From contig MPMI01000025.1 in the NCBI GenBank assembly GCA_002238415.1, positions 1-64,000 of the forward strand: 64,000 bases of DNA, written 5' to 3'. Positions 17,038-25,504 of the stretch are shown one piece after another (within the stretch, counting starts at the first letter, position 1; the number at the start of each line of letters is the position of its first letter). This DNA is from Desulfurellaceae bacterium bin18 (GTDB taxonomy: Bacteria; Desulfobacterota; Binatia; Bin18). The notes beneath the pieces were generated by a model. It was not told the DNA's origin. It saw only the letters and a program-made list of their open reading frames with translations, and did not search any database. A program made the position numbers and the translations under genes.

Positions 17038-18057
17038 ATGGACCCCGCCCAGCACGAACAACGAATTCAAACCATCTGCCTGCTCATTATCAGCACAGTG
17101 GCGGTAGCGGCCGCTCTGTACTGGCTGCGACCCGTTCTGGTTCCTTTTGTCCTGGCCGTGTTTATTGCCTATGGGCTGCTGCCGCTGGTTGAATTCCAGG
17201 TCCGTCACCTCCGCCTGCCGCAGTTCGTCGCCGTGGCTTCGACCCTGGTTGTCGGCGGGCTGATTCTCGGCAGCCTGGGCCTGCTTATCTCAACCTCCGT
17301 GAGTCAATTACAGGCGAATGCCGCCGCCTATCAGCAGCAGATTGAGTTGCTCGGTGCAAAAGTGTTGGCTCTCCTCCCAGCCGGTACGTTCCGCGCGGAA
17401 GGAAGCCCGTTCGCCCAACTGCCCCTCGGCAACATCAGCGGTATGCTGCTGCATACGACGAACGCCATAGTCGGCCTGCTCTCACAGGGCTTGCTGGTGT
17501 TGATTTTTGTCCTGTATTTGCTGCTTGGCGGCGCGCGGCACAACGGGCAATCCGGTGGTGTCTGGGCGGAGGTTGAGAAGCAGGTCGAACACTATATCGT
17601 GACCAAGGCCCTGATCTCACTGGCCACGGGGGTCCTGGTCGGCCTCACCCTGGCCGTCCTCGGCGTCGATCTGGCGCTGGTCTTTGGCCTGCTCGCCTTC
17701 CTGCTCAATTTCGTCCCCAGCGTCGGGTCGATCATCGCGACCTTGCTTCCCGTGCCTGTTGTTGTCGTCAGCCCGGATATCTCGACTACGACCGCAACCC
17801 TGGCCATCCTGCTGCCGGGCCTGATCCAGATCATTATCGGCAATATCATTGAACCCAAGGTCATGGGGGAAGCCCTCGACCTGCACCCGATCGTCATCCT
17901 CATGACTCTGATCGTGTGGGGCATGCTGTGGGGCGTGGTCGGCATGCTGCTGGCCACCCCAATGACCGCCATTCTGAAGATTCTGTTCGAGCGGCTCGAA
18001 CCTATGGCCCCGGTTGCCCAGGTCCTGGCCGGACGACTCGATGCGTTCCGCTCGTGA
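17038..18057 (+). CDS. AI-2E family transporter (PerM/TqsA-like membrane protein)
   Basis: This 339-residue protein of the PF01594 family has about eight hydrophobic helices. Conserved blocks include VPFVLAVFIAYGLLPLVEF, LLNFVPSVGSIIATLLP and GNIIEPKVMGEALDLHP, followed by the final helix pair. Members have been linked to autoinducer-2 export or ion/proton antiport; the substrate cannot be inferred here. I use ATG 17038 rather than the in-frame TTG at 17017. Confidence 0.9.
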   Translation: MDPAQHEQRIQTICLLIISTVAVAAALYWLRPVLVPFVLAVFIAYGLLPLVEFQVRHLRLPQFVAVASTLVVGGLILGSLGLLISTSVSQLQANAAAYQQQIELLGAKVLALLPAGTFRAEGSPFAQLPLGNISGMLLHTTNAIVGLLSQGLLVLIFVLYLLLGGARHNGQSGGVWAEVEKQVEHYIVTKALISLATGVLVGLTLAVLGVDLALVFGLLAFLLNFVPSVGSIIATLLPVPVVVVSPDISTTTATLAILLPGLIQIIIGNIIEPKVMGEALDLHPIVILMTLIVWGMLWGVVGMLLATPMTAILKILFERLEPMAPVAQVLAGRLDAFRS

Positions 18058-18134
18058 GTATGGTCTGCACACGACCGCCGCGCTGTGCTCCTTGTGTGAG
18101 ATCGGCTATGGGAAGAGGGGGAAGGGGCGGCCCG

Positions 18135-18508
18135 CTAGAGGTAGCCCGCCGGCTGCTCGGCGTAGCGACCCCAGGCGGACGGTAGTCCAAAGCCCCAACG
18201 AAACCAGAGTAGGATAAGAGGATGTCCGCCGACACGGACTGCCGCGTAATAGACCCAGCCTAAAACGGGCCAGCCTTCCGCCAGCAGGCAGTCTCGAAAA
18301 ACCGTATCTGCCTGCGCGCGTTCCTCGGCACTGCCGCCGTAATAATAGGCTCTATCGTGCTGAATACAGCACGCTAAGGAGATATCGAGGGCAGTGAGCA
18401 GCCTTCGCTCGTCGAATCATCCCAGGCCGGAATGCGCGTCGCCTGAACGGGGTACGCAGGCAGGACCACAAAAAAGAAGAAGACAAGAAAGAAGCGCGCG
18501 CGTTGCAT
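18135..18508 (-). pseudogene. Small secreted protein with HD-Y phospholipase A2-like motif, frameshifted
   Basis: An ATG at 18508 opens a clear signal peptide (MQRARFFLVFFFFVVLPAYP) followed by a mature start ending EGCSLPSIS and then a stop. Two bases over, the same strand continues ALDISLACCIQHDRAYYYGG, then an AEERAQAD segment, CLLAEGW, and a hydrophobic VRVGGHP-LILLWFRWGFG tail ending at 18135. The pattern CCxxHDxxYY with a later Asp and Cys recalls the catalytic His-Asp dyad of phospholipase A2-like folds. The total of 374 bases is one short of a multiple of three, so one lost base near 18375-18390 explains the break. It may be a pseudogene or a sequence error. Confidence 0.6.
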
Positions 18509-18654
18509 GGCTTCATTCTGTATCGCGGCAGTGATCGGACGCATAGCCCGACCTGGACTCCAGGGTTGACGGCCAGCCACGGGCGGGGGAACCTCGCCCC
18601 TCCGTCAGCGCCCAGGTAGCTGAACACCCCTACACGCGATAAAACTCAGGGGCA

Positions 18655-19245
18655 ATGAAAGTTGAGCTCGATTCAAGGTCTCTCCAACGCCTCCAAACAA
18701 CAGCCCCAGATTCGCCTACTGTGGTCGAGCTGAGGGGGGGGAGCGAGACCGTCCTTGCCATGCGCGTGGAGGAAGTCTTCTCGTACCGCCGGCCTCTCCA
18801 GCCGTTTGTATTAAATTGCATTGGCTATCAGGCGACGGGCGGGGTCTGGATCGTGACATTGGCCTTTCAGCTCGGCACGGAATCTGAGCGGCCCGTTGCC
18901 GGCCTTATATACCTCAATCCTCTACGCAATGAGGATGCTGTTTTCCTGCACCATCTCGCTCTCCAGGAGCGTGTTGTTTTTGTTTTTCTGAACCCAGCGC
19001 TGAGCAGTGGAGTGAGCCAGGAGCGAGTGTGGTCGCTGGAAGAGCGGTATCGCGTCCGCCTGCTGCTGAGCCAGACAGAGCGCGCGGTCTCTCAGCAGAC
19101 AGAAAATACGCCGGAGTTTGAACGGGCCAAGGCCGAGTTTGAGGCACGGTTTTCCTTATCTGACCTGCTGGCCAACCGGACGCCAATAGGCGGGACGGCG
19201 CCGTCCTTCTTTCTCGGCGCTATCCCCGGAGTCGTCTTGGAATAG
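18655..19245 (+). CDS. Hypothetical protein
   Basis: This 196-residue protein has no recognisable domain, signal peptide or membrane segment. The first half is rich in beta-strand-like alternation (VVELRGGSETVLAMRVEEVF) and the second half is charged and helical, with ERAKAEFEARF. It overlaps no neighbour and ends 20 bases before the truncated nuclease-helicase gene, so the two may be co-transcribed. I do not recognise it. Confidence 0.65.
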   Translation: MKVELDSRSLQRLQTTAPDSPTVVELRGGSETVLAMRVEEVFSYRRPLQPFVLNCIGYQATGGVWIVTLAFQLGTESERPVAGLIYLNPLRNEDAVFLHHLALQERVVFVFLNPALSSGVSQERVWSLEERYRVRLLLSQTERAVSQQTENTPEFERAKAEFEARFSLSDLLANRTPIGGTAPSFFLGAIPGVVLE

Positions 19246-19265
19246 TGGTCGGGAAGGGTTGCCGT

Positions 19266-20168
19266 ATGCACAAGGACAACGGACGCTATTACTACAGCCC
19301 CAGCGACCTGAACGAATTTATTGCCTCGCCGTTTGCGACGTGGATGTCGCGTTACGCCCTGGACTCGCCCGGTCTGGTTCAACCTGACCCCGAACCACTC
19401 GTCCTGACCACGCTCGCCGAACGGGAACGGCAACATCAACAAGCGTGCCTGACCCAACTCCGACAAGAGGGCCGTAAGATTCATACGTTGCCTGCGGACG
19501 CAGACCGCGTTGAGGCGACCATCCCACCCGATATGGGTGTGTTCTTAGCGACAACCTGGCGGCTGCATCCCGACATCTGTCATTTTTTATCTGACGCGGT
19601 ATACGAAGGTCGCCTCCACGCCGCGCCTCAAACGGCCCAGCGGCGCGTATGCCTGCCCCAAACAGGGAGCGGAATCATTACTCAGGAAGCTGGTCTGGTT
19701 TTCGTTCCTGTGCCACACGAAGGCAATACGCAAGCGAGTGACGAGGAAGTAGAGGCGGTACGCGAGGTGGTTAGCGAACTGCTCGGTCGGGACATCACGG
19801 ATACGACTGGACAGCGGCTACGGCTGTTACAACTGTCCGACATCCTGTGTGTTGCCCCGTACAATCTACAGGTGCGCAAACTCCAGGCCGCTTTGGGGCC
19901 GGATGCCAGGGTCGGTACGGTCGATAAATTTCAGGGTCAGGAAGCGCCGGTCGTCATTCTGTCCATGTGTGCCAGTCAGGGTGATACGTCTCCGCGCGGG
20001 ATCGACTTTCTGTTTCACAAGAATCGCCTCAACGTGGCCCTCTCACGCGCCCAGAGTCTGGCCACCGTGGTGGCCAGTCCGGCCCTGGCCCGGACCCGCT
20101 GCCAGTCCCTGGCCCACATGGAACAGGTGAATCTGTTTTGTCGCGTGATGGAGGAGGGAAAACAGTAA
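19266..20168 (+). pseudogene. Internally deleted TM0106-type RecB nuclease / Dna2-UPF1-like helicase
   Basis: The first 75 residues match the opening of TM0106-family fusion proteins (YYYSPSDLNEFIASPFATWM). From about residue 85 the protein jumps to the C-terminal half of a superfamily 1 helicase: TTWRLHPDICHFLSDAVYEG, GTVDKFQGQEAPVVILSM (motif V) and NRLNVALSRAQ (motif VI). The nuclease catalytic centre, the helicase Walker A and the DEAG motif are all absent. Relatives of around 1,100 residues are expected, against 300 here. The frame is intact across the join, so a product could still be made, but it cannot hydrolyse ATP. ATG 19266 follows GGGAAGGG. Confidence 0.8.
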
Positions 20169-20176
20169 CTGCAAAA

Positions 20177-20199
20177 CGGAGAGGGCTCTGTTCTCTCCG
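20177..20199. terminator. Inverted repeat between convergent genes
   Basis: CGGAGAG and CTCTCCG form a 7-bp stem around a 9-base loop between the nuclease-helicase stop and the stop of the small minus-strand gene. There is no U-tract on either side, so a terminator role is only suggested by position. Confidence 0.35.
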
Positions 20200-20201
20200 C
20201 G

Positions 20202-20375
20202 TTAGTCATCAGGATCGCCCAGGGGCTTCTCCCAGGCCATTTTCGCCAAGTACAGAAACACCCCGCCAATGCCTAACAAGACTAGGCCCTTGAGGTCGCT
20301 CTGTTGCAGATAATCAACGCTCTGCAGAAAGCACAGAAAACTGCCGACCACGAGTCCGATGGCTGTCCCCTTCAT
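20202..20375 (-). CDS. Small membrane protein, 57 residues
   Basis: An ATG at 20375 preceded by GGAGGG opens a 57-residue protein. It has two hydrophobic segments, AIGLVVGSFLCFL and GLVLLGIGGVFLYLA, and a charged C-terminus ending GDPDD. The good ribosome-binding site, hydrophobic pattern and clean placement between genes argue that it is real. I do not recognise a family. It lies about 140 bases downstream of the PLP decarboxylase on the same strand. Confidence 0.7.
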   Translation of the reverse strand: MKGTAIGLVVGSFLCFLQSVDYLQQSDLKGLVLLGIGGVFLYLAKMAWEKPLGDPDD

Positions 20376-20518
20376 GGCGTCCCTCCTTCCAGTCTATACC
20401 TGTCCTCCTCTCATACGAAAGGAGACGACGTCAAGCCGGGGTCAATTCCAGGTCAGGGGTGTGACCTGCTGAAGCGAGGTGAGGGGTTGACGCGAAGCCG
20501 CGTTCTCAGAGACCATGC

Positions 20519-21961
20519 CTACGCGTGTGACACCGCCCGGCACGCCGACCGAATATCTTCCAGACACATCTCCAGGCGATCCTGGTGAGTCCGAAAACAT
20601 AAGGCACAGATCCGGATAGCAAACCGACCGTCCAGCATCGTGCCGGTCAGCAGGACCCGTTTACGGGCATTGATGGTCTGAAGCCAGGTATGATTCAGTG
20701 CGTTGAGAGCGGGCGTATCCAAGCCGGGTCGGTTCAGCCGAAAGGCGACAATGGATAATTGCGGCTCGGCAACAATTTCAATCTCCGGAATTTTTCTGAG
20801 TTCGGCGGTGGCCCATGCGGCCAAATCGAGTTTTTCCTCCAGGGCCTGCCGAAAGGGCTGAACGCCGTGCATCTTGAGAGGTAGCCAGACGCGCAGCCCA
20901 CGAAAGTCGCGCGAGAGTTCGGGTGAGATCTGGCAAAAATCCACACAGTCGGGATCGTCCTGCATGGTCGGCAGATAGGCGGCTGCCTCACCTTGATGAG
21001 CCCGCTTGAGCGCGTCGCGCTCCCGTACCAGGAGAGACCCGGTGCCAAAGGGCAGGAAGAGGCCCTTATGCGGGTCCAGGGTAATCGAATCAGCCCGCTC
21101 AATCCCGCCTAATCGAGCCCGACCACGCCGGGTCAGCATAAAGAAACCTCCGTAGGCCGCGTCAACATGCAGCCAGAGCCCGTGTTGGTGGGCGATATCG
21201 GCCAGGGCAGTGAGATCGTCTACTGCGCCCGTATTGGTCGTGCCTGCATTTCCGAGAATGAGAAATGGTGTGAGACCCGCCTGCCGGTCTGCGGCAATGT
21301 GGTGTTGCAAGGCGTCAAGTCGGATGCGGAAGTGCTCATCAGTTGGAATCTCCCGAACGTTGTGAGCGGGAAATCCGGCCAGCAAGGCCGCCTTCTGAAC
21401 CGAATGGTGGGTCTGGCTTGAGGTGTAGAGCGTACCGGACAGAAAATCCTCTGGCAGGCGCTCACGGCGGGCGGTAAAAATGGCCGAGAAATTCGCCAGC
21501 GAGCCCCCGGTAGTCAGAAATCCACCGGCAGAGGGTGGATAGCCGATAATATCGCAGAACCAGCGCACCACATTGGCTTCAAGCTGGGCCAGGCCGGGGG
21601 ACGCGGCCCAGACGCCAACGTACCGATTCACCGCGTCACTGATCAGGTCAGCTACTGCGGCATGAAAGATACCGCCACCGGGCACGTAGGCCAGATAGCC
21701 CGGTCCGGCACAGTTGAAACTGCGAGGAATGGCGGTCTGGAACAGAGTCTGCAAAAGCTTGGAGTATGCCTGCCCCCGCTCGGGCAGAGGCTCTCGCAGG
21801 CTGCGGGCGAGTTCGGCTCCGCCTTCGGTGTTGGCGGCCGGCTGGTCCGGTAAGGACTCAATATGGGCAATAATATACTGCATCGCCTGGTCAACCAGAC
21901 GATGCATCTCGTCAGCCGAGGGCTCAAGCGGGAGAGACTCCGCTCCGCTGTCGCTAGGCAT
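20519..21961 (-). CDS. PLP-dependent group II decarboxylase (aromatic-amino-acid decarboxylase family)
   Basis: The 480-residue protein belongs to the PF00282 family of amino-acid decarboxylases. Visible features are His186 in SSQTHHSVQKA, the GNAGTTNTGAVDDL block, Asp267 in HVDAAYGG, and the PLP lysine K299 in LDPHKGLFLPFGTG. The C-terminal domain is complete. ATG 21961 overlaps the end of the UGSC selenoprotein gene by 8 bases, so an apparent longer frame upstream belongs to that gene. The substrate (tyrosine, tryptophan, glutamate or other) cannot be assigned. Translation coupling suggests a shared pathway with the selenoprotein. Confidence 0.93.
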   Translation of the reverse strand: MPSDSGAESLPLEPSADEMHRLVDQAMQYIIAHIESLPDQPAANTEGGAELARSLREPLPERGQAYSKLLQTLFQTAIPRSFNCAGPGYLAYVPGGGIFHAAVADLISDAVNRYVGVWAASPGLAQLEANVVRWFCDIIGYPPSAGGFLTTGGSLANFSAIFTARRERLPEDFLSGTLYTSSQTHHSVQKAALLAGFPAHNVREIPTDEHFRIRLDALQHHIAADRQAGLTPFLILGNAGTTNTGAVDDLTALADIAHQHGLWLHVDAAYGGFFMLTRRGRARLGGIERADSITLDPHKGLFLPFGTGSLLVRERDALKRAHQGEAAAYLPTMQDDPDCVDFCQISPELSRDFRGLRVWLPLKMHGVQPFRQALEEKLDLAAWATAELRKIPEIEIVAEPQLSIVAFRLNRPGLDTPALNALNHTWLQTINARKRVLLTGTMLDGRFAIRICALCFRTHQDRLEMCLEDIRSACRAVSHA

Positions 21962-22496
21962 CGGCCTGTGTCTCGCCTTGCAACAGAATCGCGACGCATT
22001 GCTGCACGGCATCCACGGCCTTTTCGTGCAGGGTCTGCTCGCTATTGCTGGCAATGGGATGAGGGATGACGGCAAAGGGATAATCGGACATGCCCTGGAC
22101 TGTGGCCATGGCTTTGGCCGTTGGGACAAAACGGTCCGTGATAATGGCGGTGGCCGCTACGCCGGCCTTTTCAGCGGTCAGGGCATCGTGCAAACTGCAC
22201 GATGAACAACTGCCTCAATCACCGACCGCGGAAATGACTGCGTCACACCCTGCGAACCCTCTCACCACGTCCTCAGGAGCCGGACGGCTGGCATCTGATT
22301 TATGCAGGCGGATGACGGTGCCGACACCGTGTTGTGAACGCAGGAGTGTTTCGACGTGATCGAGCAAAGTGTCCACATTGAGCTTACCGTTGTCGAGCAG
22401 GCCAACCGTCCGGCCGGCCAGAGAGGGCAGGCGGGAGACGGTCGCCTGGACCGCCTGGTCGTTGTCAAAAGTTGGATCAAGCACTCGTAGTGTCAT
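21954..22496 (-). CDS. UGSC-motif selenoprotein with in-frame UGA (Sec94)
   Basis: The frame opens at ATG 22496 after GGAGG, reads to a TGA at 22215-22217, and continues in the same frame to 21954. Read through, residues around the UGA are AVGD-U-GSCSSCSLHDAL, exactly the U-G-S-C motif that names this selenoprotein family. The downstream part (TDRFVPTAKAMATVQG, YPFAVIPHPIASN) is conserved too. With Sec94 the protein has 180 residues. Cys97 and Cys100 offer redox partners. A SECIS-like hairpin follows the UGA. The biochemical role is unknown; a thiol or selenol redox reaction is inferred. Standard gene callers would split it into a 93-residue and a separate downstream frame. Confidence 0.9.
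22184..22204 (-). promoter_or_regulatory. Bacterial SECIS-like hairpin for UGA recoding
   Basis: On the coding (minus) strand, CATCGTGC pairs perfectly with GCACGATG around the loop AGTTT. The stem begins 10 bases after the UGA, so the loop starts 18 bases after it. A G at loop position 2 and this spacing fit the usual bacterial SECIS layout recognised by SelB. Confidence 0.8.
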
Positions 22497-22533
22497 CGGG
22501 TTCCTCCGAATAGTGGTTAGTGGCCCCGTCCCC

Positions 22534-22680
22534 GTAGGGGCAACCCTCTGTGGTTGCCCGTCCTCTGTGGTTGCCCGTCCTCTGTGGTTGCCCGTCCTCT
22601 GTGGTTGCCCGTCCTCTGTGGTTGCCCGTCCTCTGTGGTTGCCCGTCCTCTGTCGTTGCCCGTCCTCTGTGGCTGCCGGG
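22534..22680. repeat. 17-bp tandem repeat array grown from a palindromic element
   Basis: The array starts with a palindrome (GGGCAACC-CTCTGT-GGTTGCCC, 22538-22559). Seven head-to-tail units of GGTTGCCCGTCCTCTGT follow from 22552 to 22670, six identical and the seventh with one change, then a degenerate partial unit to 22680. It fills the gap between the UGSC-partner gene stop and the selenoprotein start. A related single palindrome occurs at 26269-26298. Confidence 0.92.
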
Positions 22681-22695
22681 GTTCTTTCATACGTT

Positions 22696-23736
22696 TCATG
22701 GGGTTTCGATGATCTGCGTCACGGCCTGCGACCGGGAGCCCAACCATGGCGGCACAATAGCTCCAAACCCACCCGCCGGGCCACCCGCGGCAACCACCAG
22801 TAAGTCGTCCGGTGAGTGTAAGGCGCCGAAGCGCTGGTCCGCTCCCTTGCCCAGGTTGACGATCTGTTGTTTCCCCACCGTGGCCCAGTCGCGGCGCACA
22901 ACCCGAGCTGAGCGGTAGATATGCTCCTGAATGTCGTGCTTCTGCCAGCCCGCGGCCGCGATGAGCTCGCGCAGTTGTTTGGGAACGATCAAGGCATAAT
23001 TCCCGGCCCAGATTGAGTAGGTCAACATATTGTGGCGTATCTCCGCGGCAAAGGTCTCGGCGATTTCCTTTGGGTCACGGGTCCACTCGTTCATGGTTTG
23101 GTGCGGAGACTCTCCCGCCATAACCGTGACCGCCGACGCACCGGCGGGAATGCTACGCTGCTGTGCCAAGGGTGTCCACGGACTGTCTTCTTCGTCTTCA
23201 GCAATGCAGAAGGTGAATTTGCCCGGATGGCCCAGAGTCGAGCGGTCGAGCTGTCCGGGGACACAGCCCAGCACATTAATGAGTATGAGACGGATGGCAC
23301 GGCCAATACAGGCATTGGCCCGGCTGTGATTAGCCAGGACATTATGGGTGGCGTTCAGCCCGATACGCTGTCGAATGGGGCCGTTGACCACAATAAACTG
23401 GGCACTGCCACCGGTGCTCGCCGTGCTGCCGTGCAGATTGAACTCCGGCTGGCACATGGCTTTGATTACGGCGATGACCACGGGCATATAGGCCGGCAGA
23501 CAGCCTGCCATCACCGCATTGATGGCAACCTTCTCCGCGGTAATCGGACGTTGGCGGACGGACTCGACGCTAATAACCGCGCTCGGTGCTAGGCCAGCCG
23601 CATCGAGACAGTCCTGAACCAATTCCTCGGTAGGGGGAAGAATGGGCAGGCCATCCGTCCAGCCGCGTCGGTGATACATATCATTGACGGCGACGATATC
23701 GGCTAGGTCGTAGATTGGGGACCGTAATTGCGTCAC
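22696..23736 (-). CDS. Conserved protein associated with UGSC selenoproteins
   Basis: The 346-residue protein starts at GTG 23736, four bases before the MFS stop, and carries conserved blocks MYHRRGWTDGLPILPPTEEL, NAVMAGCLPAYMPVV and VVAAGGPAGGFGAIVPPW. I recognise this family mainly as the usual neighbour or fusion partner of UGSC proteins; its activity is not established. Several cysteines and the Gly-rich terminal motif suggest an enzyme. It sits directly upstream of the selenoprotein, separated by the tandem repeat array. Confidence 0.75.
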   Translation of the reverse strand: MTQLRSPIYDLADIVAVNDMYHRRGWTDGLPILPPTEELVQDCLDAAGLAPSAVISVESVRQRPITAEKVAINAVMAGCLPAYMPVVIAVIKAMCQPEFNLHGSTASTGGSAQFIVVNGPIRQRIGLNATHNVLANHSRANACIGRAIRLILINVLGCVPGQLDRSTLGHPGKFTFCIAEDEEDSPWTPLAQQRSIPAGASAVTVMAGESPHQTMNEWTRDPKEIAETFAAEIRHNMLTYSIWAGNYALIVPKQLRELIAAAGWQKHDIQEHIYRSARVVRRDWATVGKQQIVNLGKGADQRFGALHSPDDLLVVAAGGPAGGFGAIVPPWLGSRSQAVTQIIETP

Positions 23737-23739
23737 TGG

Positions 23740-25011
23740 CTATACCTTTCGTGGATGTGGATGGCGTAAAAGATAGGGAACAAGCGGCACCATAACCAGC
23801 AGGGGAAGACTGACCAGGACCGCGGCCCAGAGTACATCGAAGCGCTCGGTGATATAGCCCCCTGACCAGGGTCCCAACACGATGCCCAGACTGAAGGCCA
23901 TATTATAAAACCCAAAGGCTCTGCCGGACTGACCTTCGGTGAGATAGTCAACCATCAGGGGCAGGGTCGGGACAAGGGCGGCTGACAGGGCAAAAATTGT
24001 TCCCAGGGTGAGGGGGAACAGCCAGATCGAATCAAGGCTAGAAAACAGGCTGGGCGTCAGGACCGCCGCGGCGAGCAGGCCGAATTGGATGGGTTCCCGT
24101 CGCCCGCGCCGGTCCGACCACCAACCGATGAGTGGCTGGATAATCAGCATGGCTAGCCCCCAGCCTGAAAAAAACAGCCCGATATGTTGGCGCGTCCAGC
24201 CCAGCCGGGAGAACTGGAGCGGAAGCAATATCTCAATGGCCCCCAGCGTGGCGCAGGTGACGAGAATCACCAGGCAGGCGCACACGAGTTCACGCCGCAA
24301 TCCGTCTCGGAAAAGGGCTGGAGCGACAGAGTCGGCAACCACACGAGTGGTGGGGGGAGCCTGGCGCGGTAGCAGGGCAAAGACGCAGATGGCCAGGCCG
24401 AACGGCACCCCGGCAAAATACAGGAAGGGGTCACGCACCTGACCCAGACTGCCGAGGGCCGGCCCGGCAACCACGCCGATGCTGAAGGCCATCATCAGGA
24501 CGCTCATTTCCACGCCACGCCGCTCTGTGGTCGCCAGCCGGGCCGCAAGGGGAAGGGCCGCAGCCCAGGTTGCGGACGCGGCGATTCCTTGCGTGACGCG
24601 GCAGCCGAGCAGGGTCCAGAATCCGCTGGCCTGCCAGAATCCGAGCGAGGCGAGTCCCAGGGTCAGCATACCCACCGTCAGCCACCGCCGTTCGCCCCAG
24701 CGATCCACCAGCAGACCGAAGGGGAGATACAGCAGCAGAGAAATGAGGCCGTATGAGGCGTATAGCGTACCCGCGCGGGTTTCTCCCAAGCCCAATTCCG
24801 CCATAAAGCTTGGCAACGCCGGGATGATAACCGTATAGCCCACGGCATCGGTAAAAATAATGGCCACCGCCAAGCCGAGTAACAGCCAGCGTGGCCGCGA
24901 CGTCCGAGCGAGAGTGGGGGCTACCGCTGAGTGCGAAGCGGATAACGTAACCGCAGGTTGAGAAAGGGCAGCAAGGGGAGGGCGCGCCTGGGGGGGATCA
25001 GACTGCTTCAT
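23740..25011 (-). CDS. Major facilitator superfamily transporter
   Basis: This 423-residue inner-membrane transporter shows about twelve hydrophobic helices. The MFS signature between helices 2 and 3 is visible as PFGLLVDRWGERRWL, and a second copy of the pattern, WWSDRRGRREP, lies in the C-terminal half. ATG 25011 overlaps the end of the preceding gene by 14 bases, and its own stop nearly touches the next gene. A drug or metabolite efflux role is typical, but the substrate is unknown. Confidence 0.9.
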   Translation of the reverse strand: MKQSDPPQARPPLAALSQPAVTLSASHSAVAPTLARTSRPRWLLLGLAVAIIFTDAVGYTVIIPALPSFMAELGLGETRAGTLYASYGLISLLLYLPFGLLVDRWGERRWLTVGMLTLGLASLGFWQASGFWTLLGCRVTQGIAASATWAAALPLAARLATTERRGVEMSVLMMAFSIGVVAGPALGSLGQVRDPFLYFAGVPFGLAICVFALLPRQAPPTTRVVADSVAPALFRDGLRRELVCACLVILVTCATLGAIEILLPLQFSRLGWTRQHIGLFFSGWGLAMLIIQPLIGWWSDRRGRREPIQFGLLAAAVLTPSLFSSLDSIWLFPLTLGTIFALSAALVPTLPLMVDYLTEGQSGRAFGFYNMAFSLGIVLGPWSGGYITERFDVLWAAVLVSLPLLVMVPLVPYLLRHPHPRKV

Positions 25012-25504
25012 CGTTTTTGGCCGTGACCGGCTTGGTGGTTTGGGAGGAGAACAGGTCCGGATGTTGGGCAACAAAGACGCTGGGGTCGCCCCGCCCCAGC
25101 GCTCGCAGATAGGCTTGATTATGGTCCTGCAACCACTGTTTTTCAGGAATGGGGTCAGGCGCTCGCTCGTCCGTGGGCTCGGCCTGGAGGCTCATCTCCT
25201 GTTTGAGTTGCAAGAGGCGCTCGACGATCACCAGCGGGTTCTGACCAGCGTTCTGTTCCGCTGTCTCCAGCAGCAGCTCAGACGTCCGTCTGTTCAGATA
25301 ATCCAGCATCATAGTCCGCTGACGAGGGGTGGCAATCTTGCCGGCGGCCCGGGCCGCGACTTTGGCGTCCTCCTCCCCAAGCAAGGCGTAGACTTTGACC
25401 GCATTGAAGAAATAGGACGGGACGCTATGAGTCTGTTCGCGTCCTCGGGACCAGACGTAGAAGAGGAACAGAATGGCCAATAGTGTGACGAGCAGGACGA
25501 CCAT
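24998..25504 (-). CDS. Single-pass membrane protein of unknown function
   Basis: The 168-residue protein begins with one hydrophobic helix (MVVLLVTLLAILFLFYVW) followed by a cytoplasmic or periplasmic helical domain rich in Ala, Glu and Gln (GEEDAKVAARAAGKIATPRQ). No known domain is recognised. It overlaps the MFS gene start, so the two are probably co-expressed. Confidence 0.7.
   Translation of the reverse strand: MVVLLVTLLAILFLFYVWSRGREQTHSVPSYFFNAVKVYALLGEEDAKVAARAAGKIATPRQRTMMLDYLNRRTSELLLETAEQNAGQNPLVIVERLLQLKQEMSLQAEPTDERAPDPIPEKQWLQDHNQAYLRALGRGDPSVFVAQHPDLFSSQTTKPVTAKNDEAV

Noticed and set aside
22215-22217. TGA as the normal end of a 93-residue protein
   Set aside because: Conserved family sequence continues in the same frame, the motif is U-G-S-C, and a SECIS-like stem follows.
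22552-22670. The regular 17-bp repeats could be a CRISPR array
   Set aside because: Units are head to tail with no unique spacers between them and no cas genes are in the window.
22517-22747. A 76-residue minus-strand frame across the tandem repeats
   Set aside because: It is a by-product of the 17-bp repeat being open in one frame; the peptide is a low-complexity repeat with no start signal.
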